Source: Myxococcales bacterium
Lineage (GTDB): Bacteria > Myxococcota_A > Polyangia > Polyangiales > Houyiibacteriaceae
Length of the DNA: 64,000 nucleotides
NCBI GenBank assembly: GCA_019637115.1
Contig: JAHBWH010000004.1
Location: 1 to 64,000, forward strand
Direction: 5' to 3'
The position numbers and the translations under genes were made by a program. Under the pieces are notes generated by a model that did not search any database, was not told where the DNA came from, and was given only the letters and a program-made list of their open reading frames with translations. This document shows, one piece after another, positions 8,989-17,350 of this stretch. Position 1 is the stretch's first letter; each line of letters opens with the position of its first letter.

Positions 8989-10423
8989 CGCGCAGGTCGC
9001 CCTTGCGGGGGGGCACGGCGATGGCCTCGATGGCGGGGACGACGTCCGCGGCGCGTTGCGCCTCGAGCTCGTCTGACATCTCGGCTTCGAGGGCCGCGAG
9101 CTTCTCGCGCGCCTCCGCGAGCTGCGCCTCGGCGCGCGCGAGCGTCGAGCCTCGCTGTGAGACGCGGCCGGCCTTCCGCGCCGTGGTTGCGGCGCGGCTC
9201 GCGTGGCCGCGCGCAGTGCCACCCCCGAAGACCGCGCCGAGCACCGTCGTGCCGACGCCGAGCGCCGCGTCGAGCTGGGCAGAGCGCGCTTGGCCTCGCT
9301 CGCGCGCGACGCGCTCTTCGGCGCGCCGCACCTCGCCGCGCCCCCGCTCGAGGCGCTGCGTCCAGCGCTCGCGGAGCCTCCCGACCTCCCGGTCACGGCG
9401 CTCGCGCGCGTCTTGTCGCACGCGCGCGACCAGCTCGTCGTAGCCCTCTCCCGGTCTCGAGTAGAGCTTCGTCTCCGCGAGGACCTCGCCGAGCAGGCGC
9501 GTGAGGAAGAACATTCGCTCGACGTCCGAGAGGTGCGCGATGGACAAGATGGAGACGCGCGGTTTGCCTTCAGGCGTGTAGAGCAGGCGCTGCACGTCGA
9601 GCGGCTCGCCCTCGAGCCACGCCGCGAAGCCGGGGTTCGCGAGCACCGCGTTCAGGCGCATCGCGAGCGCTTGGCGGTCCTTGGCGGGGAAGAACGACTC
9701 GAGGTCCAGCACGCCGACACGCGCGAAGGGCGGCTCGAGCACGGCGCGGACGAGGCCGCCGAGGTCGAGCGAGCGACCGCCGCTCCAAGCGTGGTGCAGG
9801 AGGTTGGCGAGGAAGACGTGCTCGCGGGATTGGATGGGGTCGGCGTCGACGCCGAGGAGCGCCAAGAGCGAGCTCACGGCCGCATCGACGGCCTCGCGCA
9901 GAGACTCGGCGTCGGCGCTCTTCGGCGCGTCGAGCGAGCGGATGACGGCGAGCGGTCTGCCGGCGCTCGAGCCGGGGGTGTAGAGGGCGAGCTCTGCGGC
10001 GTCGCGGAGGCGCGCGATCCGGGCGCCGTCTTGGCCCCATTGCGCGAGGCCTTCGCGCCATTGCTTCGCGACGTCTCGGGCGCGCTCGGCGACCGACTGA
10101 CCTCGGCGCGCGGCCTCCGCGACGTCGATCCATGGCTCGAAGTCGTCCGGCGCGAGCGACGGAAAGGTCAAGAGCAGGTTGCCGAGGTCACCTTTGGGGT
10201 CGATGCAGATCGCCGGCACGCCGTCGATGGCCGCTTCCTCGAGGAGCGAGACACACAAGCCGGTCTTGCCGCTGCCGGTCATGCCGACGCAGAAGGCGTG
10301 CGTGGTGAGATCGCGCGAGTCGTAGAGGAGCGGCGGCCCGGTCGGTGCGCTGGTCTCGGGGTCGAGGGTGCGGCCGAGGTAGAAGGCGCCGAGGTGCTCG
10401 TAGTCCGCGGGGCTCGGGATCAT
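8948..10423 (-). CDS. HerA/DUF853-like ATPase lacking the Walker B block
   Basis: 491 residues. Residues 1-330 match the N-terminal part of the HerA-like family often annotated DUF853 or ATP-binding protein: Walker A GMTGSGKT at 47-54, IDPKGDLGN, and ILSIAHLSDVERMFF. The last 140 residues match that family's C-terminal coiled coil (RERRDREVGRLRERW, glycine-rich GVGTTVLGAVFGGG, and PRKGDL...LAWVP at the end). From memory, members run to about 800 residues, with a central block holding Walker B (LLYMDE-like) and the sensor region. Here the chain goes straight from LLGEVLAE to LYSRPGEGYDELV, so that block appears absent. No stop or frameshift was seen, so the frame is intact. It follows the metallophosphoesterase gene by 40 bp and is probably co-transcribed with it. 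Confidence 0.75.
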   Translation of the reverse strand: MIPSPADYEHLGAFYLGRTLDPETSAPTGPPLLYDSRDLTTHAFCVGMTGSGKTGLCVSLLEEAAIDGVPAICIDPKGDLGNLLLTFPSLAPDDFEPWIDVAEAARRGQSVAERARDVAKQWREGLAQWGQDGARIARLRDAAELALYTPGSSAGRPLAVIRSLDAPKSADAESLREAVDAAVSSLLALLGVDADPIQSREHVFLANLLHHAWSGGRSLDLGGLVRAVLEPPFARVGVLDLESFFPAKDRQALAMRLNAVLANPGFAAWLEGEPLDVQRLLYTPEGKPRVSILSIAHLSDVERMFFLTRLLGEVLAETKLYSRPGEGYDELVARVRQDARERRDREVGRLRERWTQRLERGRGEVRRAEERVARERGQARSAQLDAALGVGTTVLGAVFGGGTARGHASRAATTARKAGRVSQRGSTLARAEAQLAEAREKLAALEAEMSDELEAQRAADVVPAIEAIAVPPRKGDLRVTRFALAWVPVAP

Positions 10424-10463
10424 CGGCCGGACGATAGCAGCGTTCGGCGAAGAGCTCGGCCTC

Positions 10464-12170
10464 TCAGCCGTGCCCTCGGGCGCCGACGGCGAGGCGCCTC
10501 GGCTCTCGTCGACGCGCGCGGGCCCGTGCGAACGCCCGCGGGCTCGTGGGGACGTCCAGCTTCGGGGCCGCGGCGGCGACGTCCTCGAGCGGCCAATGCA
10601 GCCGCAGCACGGTGCGGGCGGGACAGTCCTCGAGCCGAACGATCACGGCGCCGTCATCACGTTCGATGGGCAGCACGGTCTGTTGGCCGCTCCCGGCGTC
10701 GGTCGCGCTCGCGAAGACGTCGCGGGTCGGGAGCCCGATCGCGCGTAGCTCGGCCCGCGCGCAGCGGTAGCGCACCAGCAGCTCGACGTGGCCGTAGGGG
10801 GCCGCGTTCCCGCGCTGCGATCGGAGCGCTTCGGCGTGGGTACGGTACGCGCCGGCCTCGAGGAGATAGCGCGTGGGCTCGAAGCCGAGGGAGAGGTCGT
10901 GCGGGGTGTCCACCGCGATCCCGCGGACGAACGCGGCGCCTCCGGCGAGCGGTGCGAGGGTCTCCACGTAGTGGGGCACGCGAGCGTCGAGATCGGGCGT
11001 GAGGCGTCGCTCGATGGCGAGGTCCCAGCGCCCCGGTCGTCGTGAGCGCTCGAGCCGCACGGACATCACGTCGGCCGCGAGCTTCGGTCCGCGCTCGCGT
11101 GGGCCGCGCGGGACCGGCACCACGCGCCACTGGCTCCCGCTCCGCGCCGCCCAGACGAGCGGCGTGGTCTCGACCTCTCCTCGCGAGCGGCCTTTCCATC
11201 CGAAGGCCGCGGTCTCGATCGCGACGCTGTCGGGCTCGAGCTCGACGACGTTGAAGCTAGGCCAGACGCGGGCGGATCGGTGAGTGGCCGCCCGCCGCAC
11301 GCTGCTCGCGGTGCCTGCGCTCCCTGCGGAGGCGATGAGCACGTCGCCTTGCGCCGCGACGGTGGCGTCGAGCGAGCGCGCTGTCGCGTTGTGCTTGTGG
11401 CCGTGGAGGACCAGGACCGCGCGCCCGAGGTCGTGGAGCGCGGTCAACGCCGAGCCGGCGCCGAGGGCCGTCATCATCCACTCTTCGTGGTCGGCGTGCG
11501 CGAGCAAACGCGGCAGCACCTCGGTGACGCCCCAGCGGACGAGGCTCGAGCGTTCGCCCGCGTCGATGGGGTCGGTGTCGGTGAGCGGCGTGGGGACGAG
11601 GTGATGGTGAAGCAAGACGAGGATCGGCCAGTCGGGTTGGTGTCGCCCAATCTGCGCCGCGACGTGCAGGAGATCCTCACGGCGGAGGGTGCCTCCCGCC
11701 CCGAGGAGCCCGCGGGGTAGAAACGTCGAGTCGTAGGCGACGAGCCAGAAGGGCTGTCGGTGGAGCGTGTGCGGGACGACTCGGGCCAAGAAGGGGGAGC
11801 CGTCCAAGGCGCCGTGGACGAAGACGCCTCGTGGCGCGTTCGCGGCGAAGGCGCTCCAGAGCTCGCTCCGATGAGGGCCGACGAGGCCGCCCACGCGGCG
11901 GTCGTGGTTGCCCGGCACGACCGCGAAGGGGGTCGGCGCGCCGAGCGCCTCGGTGAGCGCCTCGTGGAGCCGACAGAACGCCGAGAGCGCGTGCGGCATG
12001 TCGAGCGCCGCACTCTCGAAGACGTCCCCCGAGATCACGACGAGGTCGACGTTCCGCCCGCGCTGCGCGCGCTCACGCGCCACGGCCGCGGCGAGGGCGT
12101 CGAGGATCTCCGGCTGCTCGCCACGCCCGGCGCCGAGGTGGAGATCGCTGAGGTGGAAGAGGACGGACAC
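10464..12170 (-). CDS. Calcineurin-like metallophosphoesterase
   Basis: 568 residues, cytoplasmic. Metal-binding motifs appear in the usual order: D9-L-H11 near the N-terminus, VVISGDVF, VVPGNHDRR, LLHHHL and LHGHKH. These place it in the calcineurin-like/CpdA class of two-metal phosphoesterases. The catalytic domain takes about the first 290 residues. The remaining 280 are an unrecognised C-terminal domain with strand-rich segments, probably a substrate or partner domain. It is the first gene of a two-gene minus-strand run with the truncated HerA-like ATPase. Nuclease-plus-HerA pairs (Mre11 or NurA with HerA) are known in DNA end processing, but the sequence does not show that this enzyme is a nuclease. 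Confidence 0.85.
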   Translation of the reverse strand: MSVLFHLSDLHLGAGRGEQPEILDALAAAVARERAQRGRNVDLVVISGDVFESAALDMPHALSAFCRLHEALTEALGAPTPFAVVPGNHDRRVGGLVGPHRSELWSAFAANAPRGVFVHGALDGSPFLARVVPHTLHRQPFWLVAYDSTFLPRGLLGAGGTLRREDLLHVAAQIGRHQPDWPILVLLHHHLVPTPLTDTDPIDAGERSSLVRWGVTEVLPRLLAHADHEEWMMTALGAGSALTALHDLGRAVLVLHGHKHNATARSLDATVAAQGDVLIASAGSAGTASSVRRAATHRSARVWPSFNVVELEPDSVAIETAAFGWKGRSRGEVETTPLVWAARSGSQWRVVPVPRGPRERGPKLAADVMSVRLERSRRPGRWDLAIERRLTPDLDARVPHYVETLAPLAGGAAFVRGIAVDTPHDLSLGFEPTRYLLEAGAYRTHAEALRSQRGNAAPYGHVELLVRYRCARAELRAIGLPTRDVFASATDAGSGQQTVLPIERDDGAVIVRLEDCPARTVLRLHWPLEDVAAAAPKLDVPTSPRAFARARARRREPRRLAVGARGHG

Positions 12171-12240
12171 GCCGGAGGGTGGGCGCCTTCCGCGCCGATC
12201 GTGTGACGCGCCGACGGCGATGCCGTGACGGACTCGGCCC

Positions 12241-13539
12241 TCAGAACGTGAAGTGGCGCAGGCCCGCGAGCGCCTGGCGGAGGCTCGGGCGGAAGTCGGG
12301 GTGCGCGATGCTCACGAGCAGCTCACCGCGCCGGCGCAGCGACTGGCCGAAGAGGTTCACGGCGCCGTGCTCGGTCACGACCCAGTGGACGTGGCCGCGG
12401 GTCGTCACGACGCCCGCGCCCTCGACGAGCGTGGGCGTGATGCGCGAGAGGGTGCCGTTCTTGGCGGTGGAGGGGAGGGCGATGATCGGTTTTCCGCCCT
12501 CGGAGAGGGCCGCGCCCTGGATGAAGTCCATCTGGCCGCCGATGCCGCTGTAGATCTGGTGGCCGAGGCTGTCGGCCTGCACCTGACCGCTGAGGTCGAC
12601 CGCGAGCGCCGAGTTCACGGCCACGACGCGTGGGTTCTTTCGGATGAGCTCGATGTCGTTGGTCCGGTCGCAGGGGTGCATCTCGACGAGCGGGTTGTCG
12701 TCGACGAAGCGGTAGAGGCGCTCGCTGCCCATCACGAAGCTCGTCGCGAGGCGGCCGGCGTGGATCGCCTTGAAGCGATTGGTGATGACGCCCTGCTCGA
12801 CGAGGTCGACGACGCCGTCCGAGAACATCTCGGTGTGGACGCCGAGGTCGCGCTTGTGCCCGAGGCGCGAGAGCACCGCGTCGGGGATCGCGCCGATGCC
12901 GAGCTGCAGGGTCGAGCCGTCCTCGACCAGCGCGGCGATGATCTCGCCGATGGTCTCCTCGACCTTCGAGCGCGGCGCGGCGGCGCGCGCGTGCGGGCCC
13001 GCGTCGTCGAGGCAGAAGGCGTCGATGCGATCGAAGGGGACGACGGTGTGGCCGTGCGTCCGAGGCACCTTCTCGTCGATGACCGCGAGGACGAGCCGCG
13101 CCCGCCGCGTCGCCTCGAGCGCGGCGTCCACGCTCGTGCCCAGCGTGCAGAGGCCGTGGCGGTCGGGGGGCGAGAGCCGCACGAAGCAGGCGTCGAGCTC
13201 GACGATGCCGCGCCGGAAGAGGTGCGGGACGTCCTTCAGGAAGACCGGCACGAAGTCCGCCTCGCCCCGGTTGACCGACCCTCGGAGCGCCGGCCCCGTG
13301 AAGAAGGAGACGCTGCGGATGCGCGGGCTGTGCTCGGGGGCCGCGAAGGGGACGGGCCCCTCGAGGTGGAGGTGGTAGACGGTGACGCGCTCGAAGTCTC
13401 GGCGCGCACAGAGCGCCTCGAGGAGCGGCGTGGGCGTCATCGCCGCGCCCTGAATGAAGACGTGCCCGTGATCGGGGACCTTCGCCACTACGGCGGCGGC
13501 GTCCACCGCGCGTGATCGCCACATCGGATCGAACGTCAT
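12241..13539 (-). CDS. Acetyl-CoA hydrolase/CoA-transferase family protein
   Basis: 432 residues from ATG 13539, chosen because a GGAGG sits about 7 bases upstream; the longer ORF start at 13587 has no support. The protein matches the acetyl-CoA hydrolase/4-hydroxybutyrate CoA-transferase family over its whole length. It has LGIGAIPDAVLS (about 213-224), HTEMFSDG with the presumed catalytic glutamate E237, and GGQMDF and GRGH-like glycine motifs in the second half. The reaction is transfer of CoA between acyl-CoA and a free acid via a glutamyl-CoA thioester. The donor and acceptor (acetate, butyrate, 4-hydroxybutyrate or succinate) cannot be told from sequence alone. It is divergent from the PhoH gene. 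A strong hairpin overlaps its Shine-Dalgarno region. Confidence 0.9.
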   Translation of the reverse strand: MTFDPMWRSRAVDAAAVVAKVPDHGHVFIQGAAMTPTPLLEALCARRDFERVTVYHLHLEGPVPFAAPEHSPRIRSVSFFTGPALRGSVNRGEADFVPVFLKDVPHLFRRGIVELDACFVRLSPPDRHGLCTLGTSVDAALEATRRARLVLAVIDEKVPRTHGHTVVPFDRIDAFCLDDAGPHARAAAPRSKVEETIGEIIAALVEDGSTLQLGIGAIPDAVLSRLGHKRDLGVHTEMFSDGVVDLVEQGVITNRFKAIHAGRLATSFVMGSERLYRFVDDNPLVEMHPCDRTNDIELIRKNPRVVAVNSALAVDLSGQVQADSLGHQIYSGIGGQMDFIQGAALSEGGKPIIALPSTAKNGTLSRITPTLVEGAGVVTTRGHVHWVVTEHGAVNLFGQSLRRRGELLVSIAHPDFRPSLRQALAGLRHFTF

Positions 13540-13548
13540 CGAGGACCT

Positions 13549-13573
13549 CCGCCCGCAGGCGTACTGCGGGCGG
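13549..13573. promoter_or_regulatory. Perfect 10-bp inverted repeat overlapping a Shine-Dalgarno site
   Basis: CCGCCCGCAG at 13549-13558 and CTGCGGGCGG at 13564-13573 form a perfect stem with a 5-base loop. On the minus strand it lies in the leader of the CoA-transferase gene, and one arm takes in the last bases of its GGAGG (13546-13550). It could act as a translation-occluding hairpin or as an operator in the 134-bp divergent promoter region. Confidence 0.5.
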
Positions 13574-13673
13574 TCGGGGGAGAGCAAGGCGGTATCGCAG
13601 GCCTGGCAATCGTGCGAAGCTCCACCTGCCGCGTTGCGCGCTGGCAGCGTGGGAGGGAGAACGCGCCGAGCTC

Positions 13674-15128
13674 ATGTCGAACCCCAAGATCTTCGTCCTC
13701 GACACGAACGTCCTGCTGCACGACCCGCAGGCCATCTTCAAGTTCGAGGAGAACACCGTCGTCATCCCGATCTACGTCATCGAGGAGGTCGACCAGTTCA
13801 AGAAAGAGTCGAGCGAGCGGGGGCGCAACGCGCGGTCCATCGCGAGGACGCTCGACCAGCTCCGCGAAGAGAGCGGCCACTCCCTGCAGGAGGGCGTCGA
13901 CATCGCGGAGGGGGGCCACCTGATCATCGCGACGCCGGACGACGCGGAGCTCTGGCGCAACCGCGACAACAAGCAGATGGACCACGCGATCATCCGGACG
14001 GCGCTCGCCCAGCGCGACGCCCACCCGGATCGCGCGGTCGTCTTCGTGACGATGGACTCGAACCTCCGCATCCGAGCCGACGCGCTCGGCCTCCGCGCGG
14101 AGAACTACGAGGGCGGACGGATCCACGTCACCGAGCTCTACACCGGCATCGTGAAGGTGTTGGCGCCCAAGGAGCTCGTCGACGTGCTCGGGAAGCGAGA
14201 CGCCGTCGACCTCGCCGTCCTCGAGGGCGCGAACGTCCCCGCCGCCCAGAGCGTGGACGAGGCCTCGATGGAGGAGGGCGCGGAGAAGCCCGCCAGCGAA
14301 CCGCCGCGCGAGGCGCCGCGTGAGAAGAAGCGGGCCGAGCCGACCCTCGTCGACTCGATGCACCCCAACGCGGGCGTCGTGATGGAGGCGCGCGACAATC
14401 GGCGTCACACCGCGCTCGGTCGCTGGGACGCGACGCATCGTCGCGTCGTGCCGCTCCGGGTCGGCCGCGACGGCGCGTGGGGCATCCGGCCGCGCAACCT
14501 CGAGCAGACGATCGCGCTCGATCTCCTGCTCGACCCGGACGTGCAGCTCGTGACGCTGGTCGGCAAGGCGGGCACCGGCAAGACGCTGCTCGCGGTCGCA
14601 GCAGGCCTGCAGCGCGTGCTCGACGAGGGCGCGTACGCGCGGCTCGTGGTGTCGCGCCCGATCTTCCCGCTCGGACGCGACGTGGGCTACCTGCCCGGCA
14701 CGATCGAGGAGAAGCTCAACCCCTGGATGCAGCCGATCTTCGACAACCTCGAGTTCATCTTCGCCGCGAACCGCCGTCGCATGAGCGACCACCGCGATTA
14801 CCAGGAGCTGATCGCGAGCGGGATGTTGCAGATCGAGCCCCTCACCTACATCCGGGGTCGCTCGCTGCCCAACCAGTTCCTCATCGTCGACGAGGCTCAG
14901 AACCTCACGCCGCACGAGGTGAAGACGGTCATCACGCGCGCCGGCACCGGCACGAAGATCGTGCTGACCGGCGATCCCGACCAGATCGACAACCCCTACG
15001 TCGACGCCGCCAGCAACGGCCTGACGATGGTCGCCGAGCGTTTCCGCGACGAGCTGATCAGCGGCCACGTCACGCTCACGAAGGGCGAGCGCTCCGAGCT
15101 CGCCGAGCGCGCGACGCAGCTGCTGTGA
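13674..15128 (+). CDS. PIN-PhoH fusion ATPase/ribonuclease (PhoH2-like)
   Basis: 484 residues from ATG 13674, preceded by a GGGAGGGA Shine-Dalgarno. The N-terminal PIN domain (about 1-150) has D10 in VLDTNVLLHD, an acidic EEVDQFK and D-x-N in FVTMDSNLRIR, as in PhoH2/YlaK toxin-like RNases. A charged linker (about 190-235) leads to the PhoH ATPase domain with Walker A GKAGTGKT (297-304), SRPIFPLGRD, LPGTIEEKLNPWMQPI and Walker B FLIVDEAQN. Known PhoH2 proteins couple RNA unwinding to PIN cleavage. The next gene starts within its stop codon (GTGA overlap), so the two are translationally coupled. No antitoxin-like small gene precedes it. Confidence 0.93.
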   Translation: MSNPKIFVLDTNVLLHDPQAIFKFEENTVVIPIYVIEEVDQFKKESSERGRNARSIARTLDQLREESGHSLQEGVDIAEGGHLIIATPDDAELWRNRDNKQMDHAIIRTALAQRDAHPDRAVVFVTMDSNLRIRADALGLRAENYEGGRIHVTELYTGIVKVLAPKELVDVLGKRDAVDLAVLEGANVPAAQSVDEASMEEGAEKPASEPPREAPREKKRAEPTLVDSMHPNAGVVMEARDNRRHTALGRWDATHRRVVPLRVGRDGAWGIRPRNLEQTIALDLLLDPDVQLVTLVGKAGTGKTLLAVAAGLQRVLDEGAYARLVVSRPIFPLGRDVGYLPGTIEEKLNPWMQPIFDNLEFIFAANRRRMSDHRDYQELIASGMLQIEPLTYIRGRSLPNQFLIVDEAQNLTPHEVKTVITRAGTGTKIVLTGDPDQIDNPYVDAASNGLTMVAERFRDELISGHVTLTKGERSELAERATQLL

Positions 15129-16339
15129 GAGGGGTGGCGAGGCAGCTCGGTCGTTCGCGCGCGCAGCTCGAGCTGGACGCGCGGCTCCGGCTCGTCGCGA
15201 AGGCGGCGCTGCGCCTCCCCGCCCTCGTGGGCCGCGGCGTGCGCGACGAGCGCGCGCGGCTCTTGGCGAAGCACGCGCGCCGCGAGCGGCTCGACCCGAG
15301 CTGGGCGATCGCGGCCGAGCCGGTGGCGCACACCACCCGGAGGGCCCTCGACGACGCGCGGGCGCTGGCGCGAGAGGTCGAGGGGCAGCGCCTCTACCTC
15401 GAGCGGCTCGACGAGCTGGACCTCGAGCTCGACGTGCTGGAGTCGTTCGGGGATCCGCGGCGCACGCGCGCGCTCGCCCGGCGGCGCTGGCCGACCGGGC
15501 GGACCGAGGTGGTGCTCGGGCGGCGCGCGACGCTGCGGAGCGTGGCGGACGCGCTGCTCGAGGAGGTGCGGCTCGACGCGCCCGAGCCGCCGACGGTGGA
15601 GGCGCGCGCCCTCGCGGGGATGGTCCGGGCGCTCGCGGCCCACGCGGGCATCGCGCCGGAGGTGAAGATCGAGCCTGGCCTGGTCGCGAACGCCGCCGCG
15701 GGCGAGCGCACGGTCTTCCTCGCCGACCGACGCTTCGGCGCGCGCGAGGCGCGTCGGCTCGCGGTCCACGAGGTCCTAGGTCACCTCGTCGCCGCCGCGA
15801 ACGGGCGCGCCCAGCCGCTCGCGCTGCTCTCGGTGGGCACCGCGGGGGCCTTCGAGGATCAGGAGGGGCTCGCGCTCACGCTCGAGGAGGAGGCGGGGCT
15901 GCTCGACGGACGCCGCGCGCGGACCTTCGCGGCGCGCGTGATCGCGACCGACGCGGTCCACGACGGGGCCGATCCGAGCGAGCTGGTCGTGTTGCTGGAG
16001 CGCGACCACGGCTTCGAGCCGGAGGAGGCCATCGCCCTCGTCGAGCGCGCGTTCCGCGGAGGAGGGCTCGCCCGCGACGCGAGCTACCTCTTCGGCTGGG
16101 TGCGGGTGCGGCGCGCGCTCACCCGCGGCGCGACGACGGTCGACGAGCTGCGCTGGGGCAAGGTCGCGCTCGGGGCGCTCGAGGGCCTGCGGGCGCTCCT
16201 CGGTCGGGGAGCATTACGCCCACCCGGGCCTCACCGCCCGAGCTTGGCCGAGAGCTTGGCCGCGACCGGGCCGGGCACGAGCGCCTTCACGTCGCCGCCG
16301 AGCTTCGCGGCCTCCTTGATGAGGTTCGAGGAGACGTAG
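15125..16339 (+). CDS. QEGLA-motif protein (TIGR02421/DUF1704-like), putative metallopeptidase fold
   Basis: 404 residues from GTG 15125, which overlaps the phoH stop by 4 bases. The name-giving motif QEGLALTLEEE starts at Q246. A HEVLGH (HExxxH, 215-220) lies 30 residues earlier, the arrangement seen in the QEGLA-motif family whose members have been annotated as flavohemoglobin expression modulators. The HExxxH-plus-glutamate pattern resembles tyrosine-carboxypeptidase-like (MATCAP) metallopeptidases, so a peptidase role is possible but unproven. The last 36 codons overlap the convergent coaD gene by 109 bp and read as unlikely protein (Pro/Ser-rich). The natural stop may have been lost, or a frameshift may lie near 16215. 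Confidence 0.8.
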   Translation: MRGVARQLGRSRAQLELDARLRLVAKAALRLPALVGRGVRDERARLLAKHARRERLDPSWAIAAEPVAHTTRRALDDARALAREVEGQRLYLERLDELDLELDVLESFGDPRRTRALARRRWPTGRTEVVLGRRATLRSVADALLEEVRLDAPEPPTVEARALAGMVRALAAHAGIAPEVKIEPGLVANAAAGERTVFLADRRFGAREARRLAVHEVLGHLVAAANGRAQPLALLSVGTAGAFEDQEGLALTLEEEAGLLDGRRARTFAARVIATDAVHDGADPSELVVLLERDHGFEPEEAIALVERAFRGGGLARDASYLFGWVRVRRALTRGATTVDELRWGKVALGALEGLRALLGRGALRPPGPHRPSLAESLAATGPGTSAFTSPPSFAASLMRFEET

Positions 16340-16725
16340 AAGTAGGCGTCGTCGGCCATGATGAACACGGTCTCGACGTCCTCGTTGAGGTGCCGGTTCA
16401 TGTTGGCCATCTGCAGCTCGTACTCGAAGTCGGCGACCGCGCGCAGCCCGCGGAGGATGATGCGCGCCCCCTTGCGCTTGCAGTAGTCGACGAGCAGGCC
16501 GTCGAAGGTGTCCACCTCGACCCGGCCGGGCTCCGCGCCCATCTCCGCCACCGACTCGCGGATGAGCTCGATGCGCTCCTCGACGGAGAAGAGCGCCTGC
16601 TTGCGCGGGTTGTGGAGGACGGCGACGACGATGCGCTCGAACGCGACGAGCCCGCTCTTGAGGATCGAGGTGTGCCCGTTGGTGATGGGATCGAAGGATC
16701 CGGGGTAGACGGCGACGACGCTCAT
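16231..16725 (-). CDS. coaD: Phosphopantetheine adenylyltransferase
   Basis: 164 residues, the usual family length. The nucleotidyltransferase signature PGSFDPITNGH (8-18) holds the T/N-G-H active-site motif. Further family marks are LRGLRAVADFEYELQMANMN and the C-terminal SSNLIKEAAKLGGDVKALVP. The enzyme transfers AMP to 4'-phosphopantetheine, the fourth step of coenzyme A synthesis, in the cytoplasm. It is third in the minus-strand run PEGA protein - rsmD - coaD, 58 bp after rsmD; the rsmD-coaD pairing is common across bacteria. Its 3' end overlaps the convergent QEGLA-motif gene. Confidence 0.97.
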   Translation of the reverse strand: MSVVAVYPGSFDPITNGHTSILKSGLVAFERIVVAVLHNPRKQALFSVEERIELIRESVAEMGAEPGRVEVDTFDGLLVDYCKRKGARIILRGLRAVADFEYELQMANMNRHLNEDVETVFIMADDAYFYVSSNLIKEAAKLGGDVKALVPGPVAAKLSAKLGR

Positions 16726-16783
16726 GGTCTCCTCGTGGCCCGAGGGCGGTAGGTGAAGCGATGCTCCGACGACGCGTGTGAGG

Positions 16784-17350
16784 TCAGCCCAAGCCTTCCG
16801 TCCTCACGAACGACACGGCAGTGTCACCATACTCGTAGGTCGCGAAGGGGGCGAGCCCAGACAGAGGCGTCGCCTTCGGGTGCTCGAGGACGAGCGTGGC
16901 GTCCGGCGCGAGCGCCCCGGCGCGTACGAGGGCGCGCGCGAGCTCGGGCAGCGTCGCCGCGTTCGCGTAGGGTGGATCGGCGAAGACGAGGTCGAAGGGG
17001 CCGTCGGCGGCGACCTTGGCGGCGGCGTCCGCCTTGCCGAGGTCGTAGGGCCGGATCGTCACCCGCGCCTCGAGCCCCAGGGTGGCGACGCTCTCGCGCA
17101 GGCTCGCGAGCGCGCGCCGATCACGCTCGACGAGCACGGCGTCCGCGGCGCCCCGGCTCAAAGCCTCGAACGAGAGCGCGCCCGTCCCCGCGAAGAGGTC
17201 GAGGACCCGCGCCCCCTCGATCAGCCCGCGCGCGACGAGGGCCGAGGCGAGGGCCTCGCGGACCCGCTCGGACGTCGGCCGGGTGTGCTCACCGACGTGA
17301 GGCCGGAAGCGCCGCCCACGCAGCGCCCCGCCGACGACGCGGAAGCTCAA
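16784..17350 (-). CDS. rsmD: 16S rRNA (guanine966-N2)-methyltransferase RsmD
   Basis: 188 residues from TTG 17350. The open frame extends to 17515, but family homology begins at SFRVVGGALRGRRF, and this TTG overlaps the upstream gene's TGA (TTGA), which implies coupled translation. The SAM-binding motif I is VLDLFAGTGALSFEAL and the catalytic motif IV is FADPPYA. RsmD methylates N2 of G966 in 16S rRNA during small-subunit assembly. It is linked to coaD downstream, as in many genomes. TTG use is inferred from these points rather than from a strong Shine-Dalgarno. Confidence 0.92.
   Translation of the reverse strand: MSFRVVGGALRGRRFRPHVGEHTRPTSERVREALASALVARGLIEGARVLDLFAGTGALSFEALSRGAADAVLVERDRRALASLRESVATLGLEARVTIRPYDLGKADAAAKVAADGPFDLVFADPPYANAATLPELARALVRAGALAPDATLVLEHPKATPLSGLAPFATYEYGDTAVSFVRTEGLG

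Noticed and set aside
14477-15124. N-terminal extension of the QEGLA-motif gene within phoH
   Set aside because: Out-of-frame reading of the conserved PhoH ATPase domain; the GTG at the phoH stop is the sensible start.
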